This document shows positions 16,622 through 25,700 of a stretch of 64,000 nt of DNA, one piece after another (within the stretch, counting starts at the first letter, position 1; every line of letters begins with the position of its first letter). This stretch comes from Burkholderia sp. SRS-46 (GTDB lineage: Bacteria > Pseudomonadota > Gammaproteobacteria > Burkholderiales > Burkholderiaceae), in contig NZ_PTXL01000007.1 in the NCBI RefSeq assembly GCF_004343775.1, positions 598,814-662,813 on the forward strand, given 5' to 3'. Below the pieces are notes generated by a model. It was given only the letters and a program-made list of their open reading frames with translations. It was not told the origin of the DNA and made no database searches. The position numbers were made by a program, and so were the translations under genes.

Positions 16622-17638
16622 ATGGCAAATACGAAGGGGATCGGCCGGCTGCTGCTCGCGGGCGCAGCGGCGCTCGTCGTCTCGACGACGGCCGCGCACG
16701 CGGACACGTCGCTGCTGAACGTGTCGTACGACGTGACGCGCGAGCTGTACAAGGACATCAACGCGGGCTTCATCGCCGCCTACAAGCAGAAGACCGGCGA
16801 GACGGTGACCGTCAAGCAGTCGCACGGCGCGTCGAGCGCGCAGGCGCTGTCGGTGCTGCAGGGCCTGCAGGCCGACGTCGTGACGATGAACCAGCCGAAC
16901 GACATCGACCTGCTCGCCGAGCGCGGCCAGCTGCTGTCGAAGGACTGGCGCGCCCGCTTCGCGGACAACAGCTCGCCGTACTCGACCACGATGGTGTTCC
17001 TCGTGCGCAAGGGCAACCCGAAGGCGATCAAGGACTGGAGCGATCTCGCGAAGCCGGGCGTCCAGGTGATCATCGCGAACCCGAAGACGTCGGGCAACGG
17101 CCGCTACGCGTATCTCGCCGCGTGGGGCTACCAGAAGCAGAAGGGCGCGACCGACGAGCAGGCGCTCGCGTTCGAGAAGGCGATCTTCCGCAACGTGCCG
17201 GTGCTCGATTCCGGCGGCCGGGGCGCGACGACGACCTTCACGCAGCGCGGCATCGGCGACGTGCTCGTCACGTTCGAGAACGAGGTCGCGCTGATGGACA
17301 CCGGCGCGTCGGGCGCGCAGTTCGACGCGGTGTACCCGAGCGCGAGCATCCTCGCCGAGCCGCCGGTCGCGGTGGTCGACAAGGTGGTCGACAAGAAGGG
17401 CACGAAGCAGGTCGCGCAGGCGTATCTGGCCTACCTGTACACGCCGCAGGCGCAGGAGATCATCGCGCAGCACCATCTGCGCCCGCGCGATGCGAACGTG
17501 CTGAAGAAGTACGCGGCCGAGTTCAAGCCGCTGAAGACATTCAGCGTCGAACAGGTCTTCGGCAGCTGGGCGAACGCGCAGAAGACGCACTTCGCGGACG
17601 GCGGCACGTTCGACCAGGTGATCGTCGACCGCAAGTGA
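16622..17638 (+). CDS. sbp: sulfate ABC transporter substrate-binding protein
   Basis: This 338-residue periplasmic protein binds sulfate (or thiosulfate) for an ABC importer. A signal peptide is visible at residues 1-27, with cleavage after AAHA. The mature sequence has the family's LLNVSYDVTRELYKDINAGF, VKQSHGASSAQALSVLQGLQ, and NPKTSGNGRYAYLAAWGY around the sulfate pocket. No CysT, CysW or CysA genes follow, so the permease must be encoded elsewhere. It converges with the sulfite dehydrogenase genes, placing two inorganic-sulfur functions together. Confidence 0.93.
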   Translation: MANTKGIGRLLLAGAAALVVSTTAAHADTSLLNVSYDVTRELYKDINAGFIAAYKQKTGETVTVKQSHGASSAQALSVLQGLQADVVTMNQPNDIDLLAERGQLLSKDWRARFADNSSPYSTTMVFLVRKGNPKAIKDWSDLAKPGVQVIIANPKTSGNGRYAYLAAWGYQKQKGATDEQALAFEKAIFRNVPVLDSGGRGATTTFTQRGIGDVLVTFENEVALMDTGASGAQFDAVYPSASILAEPPVAVVDKVVDKKGTKQVAQAYLAYLYTPQAQEIIAQHHLRPRDANVLKKYAAEFKPLKTFSVEQVFGSWANAQKTHFADGGTFDQVIVDRK

Positions 17639-17662
17639 CGCCGGGCCGGCCGCCGCGAGGCA

Positions 17663-18025
17663 TCACGGCTTTCCGTTGATCGTGGTCAGGTAGCGGGCAA
17701 GGTCGTCGATCGCCTCCGGCGGCAGCGGCGCGCCATACACCGTGCGCATCTTGACGACTTCCGCCTTCCACTCCTGGAACGACAGCGGCGGCTGGCGGGT
17801 CACCATGCCGACCGAATGACAGACCAGGCAGTGCAGGTTCGCGAGTTCGTCGCCCGGGCCAGGTGGAAACTTCCGCGTATCGCCGGGCAACGCGACCTCG
17901 ACCGCCGAGCCGGGCACGGCGCGCGCCGCACGGGGCGACTGAGCGGATTGGGCCGATTGGGCCATCGCGGCGCTCCACGCGCACGTCATCGCCGCGAGCA
18001 GGAGCGCGGCACACGTCTTCGTCAT
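17663..18025 (-). CDS. cytochrome c subunit, SorB-like partner of the sulfite dehydrogenase
   Basis: This 120-residue periplasmic monohaem c-type cytochrome has a signal peptide (residues 1-22, ending AMA). One haem site C66-L-V-C69-H70 lies in LHCLVCHSV. Methionines at 74 and 93 are candidates for the distal ligand. The length and position right behind the molybdopterin protein match SorB of sulfite:cytochrome c oxidoreductases, which takes electrons from the molybdenum subunit. The gap to the upstream gene is 10 bases, so they form an operon. Confidence 0.87.
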   Translation of the reverse strand: MTKTCAALLLAAMTCAWSAAMAQSAQSAQSPRAARAVPGSAVEVALPGDTRKFPPGPGDELANLHCLVCHSVGMVTRQPPLSFQEWKAEVVKMRTVYGAPLPPEAIDDLARYLTTINGKP

Positions 18026-18035
18026 GATCGGCTCC

Positions 18036-19268
18036 TCACGCGACGATCACATGCGTCGTTTCGACCACATTGCGCATGTAGCCGGCCGGGTTCCAGTTCG
18101 GCGTGTCGGGCTGCTCGACGCCATCGTCGTTGACTGCCTTGACCTGCAGCACGGCCTGCCCGGCTTGCCGCGGCGTGAACCGGGCCTCCCAGCGGCGGAA
18201 GCTGTACTTGCCGTAGTCCTGCCCGAGCCGCGCGGGCGTCCACGACGCGCCGCCGTCAGGCGAGAACAGCACGCGGCGCACGCCCGTGTCGCCGCCGAAC
18301 GCGATGCCGCGCACCGTCTGCGCGCGGTCCAGCGCGATGACCGCGCCGTCCGCGAGGTTGGTGATGAACGAGCGCGGCACCATCCGGCTGATCGGCACGG
18401 TCTTCATGCCGGCCTGCCCGGGCTGGATGCTCGCGTGCGGCGTGTCGGGGATCCGGTAGGCCGTCGCCATCCAGAAGTTGTCGTCCCGCCGGTCGATGAC
18501 CTCGATGTCGTTCAGCATCTTCACCCAGTAGGTCGAATACCAGCCGGGCACGACGAGGCGCAGCGGGAAGCCGTTGAGCAGCGGCAGCGGCTGCCCGTTC
18601 ATCGCGAACGCGACGATCACCTCGCCGTCGCGCGCGCGATCGACGTCGAGCGCCTTGATGAAGTCCGGCGTGGCGGGCAGCACGCCGGTATCGAGGCCGT
18701 TGAAGCGGACCTGCACGGCGCCCGCCTTCACGCCGGCCCGGTCGAGCAGGTCCTTCAGCCGCACGCCCGTCCAGCGCGCGTTGCCCATCGCGCCGTTGCC
18801 CCATTCGCCGCCGGCCACGCGCGGCGTGAAGAAGCCGCGCGAGTTGCCGGCGCACTGATTGACGGCGGCGACCTCGACATGCGCAAACCCCCGCACGAGA
18901 TCGCGCAGGCTCAGTTCCAGCGGCCGCTCGACGTGCCCGCGCACCGCGAGCCGGAACGCGCCGGCGTCGATCCGCGTCGGGATGCCGGCCAGGTGCCAGC
19001 GCACGAAGAAGCGGTCGTTCGGCGTGAACACGCCGTCGTCGAACACCGGGAACGGCGTTTCGAGCAGCGGCGGGCGGGTGCGCACGAGCAGCATCTCGCC
19101 CTTCTGCGGAAAGGCGCGCGTCAGCTCGCGCAGCCCGTTCTCGAACGGCAGCGAGACCGCGTCGGCGGCGAGCGCGCGGTGCGGCCAGCCGCTGCCGGCG
19201 GCGAGCAGGCCGCCCGCGGCGGCAGCCTGCAACAGGTGACGGCGCTGGGGATCGTGCGGAGTGGCCAT
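18036..19268 (-). CDS. molybdopterin-dependent sulfite dehydrogenase, SorA-like subunit
   Basis: This 410-residue periplasmic enzyme of the sulfite oxidase family oxidises sulfite to sulfate. A Tat signal is visible (PHDPQRRHLLQAAAAGGLLA, residues 5-24). The Mo-coordinating cysteine is C139 in NQCAGNSRGFF. The molybdopterin domain runs to about 290 (VPGWYSTYWVKMLNDIEV). The C-terminal dimerisation (Ig-like) domain covers about 300-410. The ATG at 19268 is chosen because it starts the Tat signal; an earlier ATG at 19337 would bury it. SorB follows after 10 bases. It could act on other sulfur oxyanions, but the SorB neighbour argues for sulfite. Confidence 0.9.
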   Translation of the reverse strand: MATPHDPQRRHLLQAAAAGGLLAAGSGWPHRALAADAVSLPFENGLRELTRAFPQKGEMLLVRTRPPLLETPFPVFDDGVFTPNDRFFVRWHLAGIPTRIDAGAFRLAVRGHVERPLELSLRDLVRGFAHVEVAAVNQCAGNSRGFFTPRVAGGEWGNGAMGNARWTGVRLKDLLDRAGVKAGAVQVRFNGLDTGVLPATPDFIKALDVDRARDGEVIVAFAMNGQPLPLLNGFPLRLVVPGWYSTYWVKMLNDIEVIDRRDDNFWMATAYRIPDTPHASIQPGQAGMKTVPISRMVPRSFITNLADGAVIALDRAQTVRGIAFGGDTGVRRVLFSPDGGASWTPARLGQDYGKYSFRRWEARFTPRQAGQAVLQVKAVNDDGVEQPDTPNWNPAGYMRNVVETTHVIVA

Positions 19269-19469
19269 GACATCTCCCGTGTTGTCGGCCGGCCGGTTCG
19301 TGGCGGGCGCAACCGTTCGCCCGGCGACGGCATGCATCGGTCATGCGCGCGGGGATTGAATCCATATTAGGCGCTATCCGGCGCATTGCTCGGCCCGGCT
19401 GCGTCGCGCGTGTCCGGCGCCATGACCCGCGTGCTACGCTCAGCGCTTTCCCGTTTTCCTCGCCGTGCG

Positions 19470-20429
19470 ATGAACGTCGATCCTTCCTCCGCTTCTCATC
19501 GCGGCCGCGGCCGCAAGATCTGGTCGGGCACCCGCCACGTGATCGCGTACGGGATGCCGCCGCTCGGCTGGCGCGACCTCTACCATCGCGCGCTGACGGT
19601 GAGCTGGCCGGCGTTCTTCCTGTCGCTCGCGGTGCTGTTCCTGTTCATCAACGGCTGCTTCGCGACGCTGTACCTGCTCGGCACCGCGCCGATCGCGAAC
19701 CAGTCGCCGGCCGGCTTCGTCGGCGCGTTCTTCTTCAGCGTCGAGACGCTCGCGACCGTCGGCTACGGCGACATGCATCCGCAGACCGTCTACGCGCACG
19801 TCGTCGCGACGCTCGAGATCTTCATCGGGATGTCGGGGATCGCGCTGGCCACCGGGCTCGTGTTCGCGCGGTTCTCGCGGCCGCGCGCGAAGATCCTGTT
19901 CGCGCGCTATGCGATCGTGCGGCCGCTGAACGGCCGCATGACGCTGATGGTGCGGGTGGCGAACGCGCGCCAGAACGTGATCGCCGAGGCGCGCGCGAAG
20001 CTGCGGCTGATGCGCGTCGAGGGCACGCACGAGGGCTATACGCTGCGCAAGATCCACGACCTGCCGCTCGTGCGCAGCGAGCACCCGATCTTCCTGCTCG
20101 GCTGGAACCTGATGCACGTGATCGACGAGGCGAGCCCGCTCTTCGGCGAGTCGGCGGAATCGCTCACGGCGCGCGACGCGTCGCTGCTGATCACGATCGA
20201 GGGCTCGGACGAGACGACCTCGCAGGTGATGCAGGCGCGCCATTCGTGGATGCACGACGAGATTCGCTGGTTCTACCGCTATGTCGACCTGATGCATGAG
20301 GAGGGCGGCATCACGCACATCGACTACACCCACTTCCACGAGGTCGTGCCGGTCGACGACCGTCCGGATGCCGGCACGCCCGGCGCCACGGTGTCGGCGC
20401 CGGAAGGCGCGCCGGGGCCGGCCGCGTGA
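19470..20429 (+). CDS. KirBac1.1-type inward-rectifier potassium channel
   Basis: This 319-residue prokaryotic Kir channel is very close to KirBac1.1 of Burkholderia pseudomallei, the first Kir structure. The start MNVDPSS matches that protein. A slide helix (about 33-45, WRDLYHRALTVSW) precedes TM1 (48-70). The pore helix and selectivity filter are FFFSVETLATVGYGDMHP, with TVGYGD at 96-101, and TM2 spans about 108-134. The cytoplasmic immunoglobulin-like domain runs from about 150 to 300. An ATG at 19422 in frame would add 16 residues but is unlike the family. It is divergent from the sulfite dehydrogenase gene and stands alone. Confidence 0.93.
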   Translation: MNVDPSSASHRGRGRKIWSGTRHVIAYGMPPLGWRDLYHRALTVSWPAFFLSLAVLFLFINGCFATLYLLGTAPIANQSPAGFVGAFFFSVETLATVGYGDMHPQTVYAHVVATLEIFIGMSGIALATGLVFARFSRPRAKILFARYAIVRPLNGRMTLMVRVANARQNVIAEARAKLRLMRVEGTHEGYTLRKIHDLPLVRSEHPIFLLGWNLMHVIDEASPLFGESAESLTARDASLLITIEGSDETTSQVMQARHSWMHDEIRWFYRYVDLMHEEGGITHIDYTHFHEVVPVDDRPDAGTPGATVSAPEGAPGPAA

Positions 20430-20465
20430 AGCCGGCGGCTTGCCGGGCCGGCGGGCCAGCAGCCG

Positions 20466-21080
20466 TCAGGGATGCAGCAGCCGCGCCGCTTCGCGCTGTT
20501 CGATCGCCACCGCGCGGCGGAAGCCGTCGCGGTCTTCCGCGCGCGTGACGTAGTCGCCGAGCACGCCTTCGTGCGGCAGCAGGTGCGCGTCGAATGCGAT
20601 CTTCAGCGTGCTGGCGAGCAGCAGGTCGGCGGCCGTGAAATGCTCGCCGACGAGCCACGGACTGTGTGCGAGCGTCTGCGCCAGCGCGCGCTGCACGCGC
20701 GTGATGTCGCCCCAGCCGAATGCGACCGGGTTGCCGGAGGCGCCGGTGAATTTTTCCGCCATCGCGGGCTCGAGGCAGGTGGGCGTGAAGAACAGCCATT
20801 GCAGGAAGCGGCCGCGCAGCGGATGGTCGGGCGCGAGGCCAAGCTGCGCGTCGGGAAAGCGGTCGGCGAGGTAGAGCAGCACCGCGCCGGATTCGGCGAA
20901 CGGCACGCTGCCGTCGTCGAGCGCGGGCAGCTTCGCCATCGGATTGACCTCGACGAATGCGTCGCTGCCCTGTTCGTGCGAGCGCAGGTCGATCGGCACC
21001 AGCTCGTAGTCGACACCGACTTCCTCCAGCATCCACAGCGCCCGGAACGCCCGGGTCTTCGGCCAGTAGTAGAGCTTCAT
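20466..21080 (-). CDS. glutathione S-transferase
   Basis: This 204-residue cytosolic protein has a thioredoxin-like N-terminal domain (MKLYYWPKTRAFRALWMLEE, then NPMAKLPALDDGSVPFAESG) and a helical C-terminal domain (about 88-200) with the conserved N-capping LVGEHFTAADLLLAST. It is a different subfamily from the GST at 11452. The start at 21080 puts strand 1 at the N-terminus; an ATG at 21116 adds 12 unlikely residues. It converges with the KirBac gene. Upstream of it begins the large gene-free repeat region. Confidence 0.9.
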   Translation of the reverse strand: MKLYYWPKTRAFRALWMLEEVGVDYELVPIDLRSHEQGSDAFVEVNPMAKLPALDDGSVPFAESGAVLLYLADRFPDAQLGLAPDHPLRGRFLQWLFFTPTCLEPAMAEKFTGASGNPVAFGWGDITRVQRALAQTLAHSPWLVGEHFTAADLLLASTLKIAFDAHLLPHEGVLGDYVTRAEDRDGFRRAVAIEQREAARLLHP

Positions 21081-21491
21081 CGCGTCTCCGCATGTCGGTG
21101 TCGGTCGGATGGTCAAGCGTACCCGAGCCGGGGCGGTTCGGACAGGGGCGGACCGCTGGGAGGGGCTTGCCCGGGACGGCCAGCACGCAATTGAACAACG
21201 GCAGATAAATCGATCTATGTATAACTAGTTATTTGAGTACTAGTTAAGAGATGTCTCGCGCTCAGGCCGCTTGCGATGAGGCAACCGAGCACCCGCGAAC
21301 GCGAACGACGCGCCGAACCTGACCGGTGATGCCCTTCGGCCGCGCTCGCCGCGAATGGTTTCGTCGTCGCGAGCCTTCCGTTTCGACGACGCATGACGTT
21401 TGCCACGTTGTTCAGACAGCGCGTGCAACCCAAAGCGGACGGCTCACCCGAAGGCATCGTGACTGGACGCAGTGAACGCTGCGCTTTCGGT
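21081..21491. other. gene-free lead-in to the tandem array
   Basis: These 411 bases carry the promoter side of the GST gene, an AT-rich patch at about 21200-21250, and then about 230 bases of mixed sequence with no supported gene. Base composition falls clearly below the neighbouring genes. An open frame on the minus strand runs through it into the array but looks non-coding. Confidence 0.5.
21222..21246. repeat. AT-rich perfect inverted repeat beside the array
   Basis: TAACTAGT (21222-21229) and ACTAGTTA (21239-21246) are perfect 8-base arms around the 9-base loop TATTTGAGT. It lies in a patch of about 50 bases (21200-21250) that is mostly A and T within a GC-rich chromosome. It may be an operator, a terminator stem or a helix-destabilising element for the array 250 bases away. 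Confidence 0.5.
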
Positions 21492-22411
21492 TGTGGATAT
21501 CCGCCATCGAAACGACGCGAAACGCTGTGGAATTCAATGGTGAGCGCGGACGCCTCATCGGGCGCGGCGCCGAATCGGGTGTGGATATCCGGCCTCGGAA
21601 ACGAGTCGGATCGCTGTGAAATCCGAGGGTGAGGGTCGGCAAGCGATCGGATGTGTTGCCGATTCCGGTGTGGATATCTTCCCGCCGGAGCCACTCGGAA
21701 CGCTGTGGATCTTGACGGTGAGCGCGAGCCGCCGATCGAACGCGTCGGCGGATTCGATGTGGATATCCCGCCCCGGCGGCACTCGAAACGCTGTGCATTC
21801 CAGCGGTGAGGGTGAACACCGGCTGGAACGCGGTGGCGATTTCGATGTGGATATCTACTCTCCGGCACCACTCGGAAAACTGTGGATTTTAACGGTGAGA
21901 GTGAACCCCTGATCGACCGTGGCGGCAAATTCGATGTGGATATCCGACCTCCGGCAGCACTCGAAACGCTGTGGAATCCGAAGGTGAGCACCCGATCGCA
22001 TGTGCCGCCGGTTCCGGTGTGGATATTCCCCCCTGAAGCCACTCGGAACGCTGTGGGTTTCAATGGTGAGAGTGAATCCCGATCGAACATGTCGGCATAC
22101 CCGATGTGGATATCCGGCCTCCGGTGACACTCGAAACGCTGTGCACTCCAGCGGTGAGAGTGAATCCCCGCTCGCGCGCGTCGCGAGATTCGATGCGGAT
22201 ATCCGATCTCCGACGCCAGTCGGAAAGCTGTGGATTTTAACGGTGAGCGCGCCCGCCGTCTCGAAGAGGCATCCCGACCCCCAAAGCGACTCGAAGCCCT
22301 GTGCATTCCAACGGTGAGCGTGAGCGCCCGATCACGCGCGTCGAACCGCATTTCCGTTGTGGATATCCGCTCCACCGGACGAATCGGAACCCTGTGCAAT
22401 TCAACGGTGAG
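21492..22411. repeat. 11-unit degenerate tandem array, about 88 bp period, with DnaA-box-like 9-mers
   Basis: Box A, GTGGATATC(C), starts at 21493, 21581, 21668, 21759, 21847, 21936, 22019, 22106, 22195 (variant GCGGATATC), about 22266 (decayed) and 22359. Box B, with core CTGTGGATTTNAACGGTGAG, starts at 21525, 21614, 21703, 21791, 21880, 21969, 22051, 22139, 22228, 22299 and 22392. Box A to box B is 32-35 bases, and unit spacing is mostly 88-89. Nine copies of box A read TGTGGATAT, one base from TGTGGATAA, the complement of the DnaA box. Between the boxes a CTCCGGC-like segment and CACTCGGAACG are partly conserved; about 25 bases between units vary freely. Units two to five recur as units six to nine, about 348-355 bp later. 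No protein is credible, because the period is not a multiple of three. Confidence 0.9.
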
Positions 22412-22758
22412 GATGCCCGCCCAGGCCGCCCGGATCCGCGTCACACGGCGCTCGAGCGGCCTCGCCGTCGGTGGCAGGCGGTGCCGCCGCCGCCCCCTTC
22501 CACGCCAGACCACCCGGCTACCCGGATCCCCGCCAGATCCGCCGCGCGGCCATCGCACGCGAAAACTCTCTCAATTCCCGGCCAAATGATGTGGTGTTTT
22601 TCTCGTCACAGCGCCGTCCGAGCAAGATGAGAAAAAACATTCTCCTTTCCGCGAGAAAAAATAGAGCCATTCCGCTGCCGCCGGCGCAGGCGTCGCCCGA
22701 CCCGCCGCCGGGGCAGCGATCAGAACAGTAGAACAGCAGAAAACCAGGAGACATCCCC
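22412..22758. other. upstream region of indolepyruvate oxidoreductase
   Basis: These 347 bases follow the array. The first half is GC-rich. From about 22558 an A/T-rich stretch includes two A-runs (GAGAAAAAACATTCTCC and GCGAGAAAAAATAGAGCC), consistent with a promoter. GAGAA at about 22631 and TTCTC form a small palindrome around AAAACA. The ribosome-binding site AGGAG lies at 22746-22750, 8 bases before the start codon at 22759. Confidence 0.5.
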
Positions 22759-25700
22759 ATGACCGCCCGCTTGCCCATCGACGGCACGCCCGCCTTGTCC
22801 GACTACCGCCTGACCGACAACCTGACCGCGACGCGCGGCCGGATCTTCCTGACCGGCACGCAGGCGCTGGTGCGCCTGCTGCTGATGCAGCGCGCGGCGG
22901 ACGCCGCGCAGGGCCTGAACACGGCCGGCTTCGTCAGCGGCTACCGCGGCTCGCCGCTCGGCATGGTCGACCAGCAGCTGTGGAAGGCGAAGAAACTGCT
23001 CGACGGCGGCGGCGTGCGCTTCCTGCCCGCGATCAACGAGGAACTCGGCGGCACCGCGGTGCTCGGCACGCAGCGCGTCGAGGCCGACCCCGAGCGCACG
23101 GTCGAGGGCGTCTATGCGATGTGGTACGGCAAGGGCCCGGGCGTCGACCGCGCGGGCGACGCGCTGAAGCACGGCAACGCGTACGGCTCGTCGCCGCATG
23201 GCGGCGTGCTGGTCGTCGCGGGCGACGATCACGGCTGCGTGTCGTCGTCGATGCCGCACCAGAGCGACTTCGCGATGATCGCGTGGCACATGCCGGTCGT
23301 GAATCCGTCGAACATCGCCGACATGCTCGAATTCGGCCTGTACGGCTGGGCGCTGTCGCGCTATTCGGGCGCGTGGGTCGGCTTCAAGGCGATCTCGGAG
23401 ACGGTCGAATCGGGGTCGACCGTCGACCTCGACGCGCTGCGCACCCACTGGCCCGCGCCGGCCGGCTTCACGCCGCCCGCGGGCGGCCTGCACAACCGCT
23501 GGCCCGACCTGCCGAGCCTCACGATCGAGGCGCGCCTCGCGGCGAAGCTCGACGCGGTGCGCCACTTCGCGCGCACCCACAGCATCGACAAGTGGATCGC
23601 GCCGGCCGCGCACGCGAACGTCGGCATCGTCACCTGCGGCAAGGCGCACCTCGACCTGATGGAAGCGCTGCGCCGGCTCGACCTCACCGTCGCCGATCTC
23701 GAAGCGGCCGGCGTGCGGATCTACAAGGTCGGCCTGTCGTACCCGCTCGAGATGACGCGCATCGAAACCTTCGTCGACGGCCTCGCGGAAGTGCTCGTGA
23801 TCGAGGAGAAGGGCCCGGTGATCGAGCAGCAGATCAAGGACTACCTGTACAACCGCGCGGACGGCGCGCGCCCGCGCGTGCTCGGCAAGCACGACGCCGT
23901 TGGCGCGTGCCTGCTGTCCGAGCTCGGCGAGCTGCGCCCGTCGCGCATCCTGCCGGTGTTCGCCGAATGGCTCGCGCGCCACAAGCCGGCGCTCGATCGC
24001 CGCGAGCGCGTCGTCGACCTGGTCGCGCCGCAGATCCTGTCGAACGAGGCGGACGCGGTGAAGCGCACGCCGTATTTCTGTTCGGGCTGCCCGCACAACA
24101 CGTCGACGAAGGTGCCGGAAGGCTCGATCGCGCAGGCCGGCATCGGCTGCCACTTCATGGCGTCGTGGATGGAGCGCGACACGACCGGGCTGATCCAGAT
24201 GGGCGGCGAGGGCGTCGACTGGGCCGCGCACGCGATGTTCACGAACACGAAACATGTGTTCCAGAACCTCGGCGACGGCACCTACTTCCACTCGGGGATT
24301 CTCGCGATCCGCCAGGCGGTCGCCGCGAAGGCGAACATCACGTACAAGATCCTCTACAACGACGCGGTCGCGATGACCGGCGGCCAGCCGGTGGACGGCA
24401 GCATCTCGGTGCCGCAGATCGCGCGGCAGGTCGAGGCGGAGGGCGTGTCGCGCTTCGTCGTCGTGTCCGACGAGCCCGAGAAGTACGACGGCCATCACGG
24501 GCTGTTCCCGAAGGGCACGACGTTCCACCATCGCAGCGAACTCGACGCGGTGCAGCGCGAGCTGCGCGAGACGCCGGGCGTCACCGTGCTGATCTACGAC
24601 CAGACCTGCGCGGCCGAGAAGCGCCGCCGCCGCAAGAAGGGCGAGTTCCCCGACCCGGACAAGCGCCTGTTCATCAACGACGCGGTGTGCGAAGGCTGCG
24701 GCGATTGCGGCGTGCAGTCGAACTGCCTGTCGGTCGAGCCGCTCGAGACGCCGCTCGGCCGCAAGCGCCGCATCGACCAGTCGTCGTGCAACAAGGATTT
24801 CTCGTGCGTGAACGGCTTCTGCCCGAGCTTCGTGACGGTCGAAGGCGCGGCGCTGAAGAAGGCCGCGGGCGCGGCGTTCGACGCGGCGGCGCTCGCCGCG
24901 CGCGTCGACGCGCTGCCGGTGCCGGCCACGCATCTCGACGCGGCACCGTTCGACATGCTGGTGACGGGCGTCGGCGGCACCGGCGTCGTGACGGTCGGCG
25001 CGCTGGTCAGCATGGCCGCGCACCTCGAGGGCAAGAGCGCGTCGGTGCTCGACTTCATGGGCTTCGCGCAGAAGGGCGGCTCGGTGCTGTCGTTCGTGCG
25101 GATCGCCGCGCGCGACGAATGGCTGAACCAGGTGCGCATCGACACGCAGCAGGCGGACGTGCTGCTCGCGTGCGACATGGTCGTCGGCGCGAGCGCGGAC
25201 GCGCTGCAGACGGTGCGCCACGAGCGCTCGCGGATCGTCGTCAACACGCACCGGATCCCGAATGCGTCGTTCGTGCAGAACCCGGACGCGAACCTGCACG
25301 CGGACGCGCTGCTCGAGAAGATGCATCACGCGGCCGGCGACGGCTACCTGTCGAGCTGCGACGCGCAGGCGCTCGCCGCGAAGTTCCTCGGCGACTCGAT
25401 CGGCGCGAACATCCTGATGCTCGGCTTCGCGTGGCAGCTCGGCCTCGTGCCGGTGTCGCTCGCGGCGATGATGCGCGCGATCGAGCTGAACAACGTCGCG
25501 GTGCCGATGAACAAGCTCGCGTTCGCGATCGGCCGGATGGCGGCCGGCGACCCGGCCGGGCTCGATGCGTTGTGGAACGCGCGTCACGCGGTGGCGACGC
25601 CCGCCGCGCCCGAGACGCTCGCCGAGCTGATCGCGGATCGCGAAGCGCGCCTCGATGCCTACGGCGGCGCGCGCTACGTCGAGCGCTATCGCACGCTCGT

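Noticed and set aside
22000..22140. Unit 7 to 8 with shorter spacing as a separate element
   Set aside because: The 82-base step (21969 to 22051) is one small deletion within the otherwise regular array.
21492..22411. The tandem array as a CRISPR locus
   Set aside because: Repeats are degenerate, spacing and inter-unit sequence do not form unique spacers of constant length, and no cas gene is in the window. Box A to box B sequence is also partly conserved, unlike spacers.
21215..22558. 447-codon minus-strand frame as a repeat protein
   Set aside because: Unit length of 88-89 means each unit falls in a different frame. There is no ribosome-binding site or start context, and no domain.
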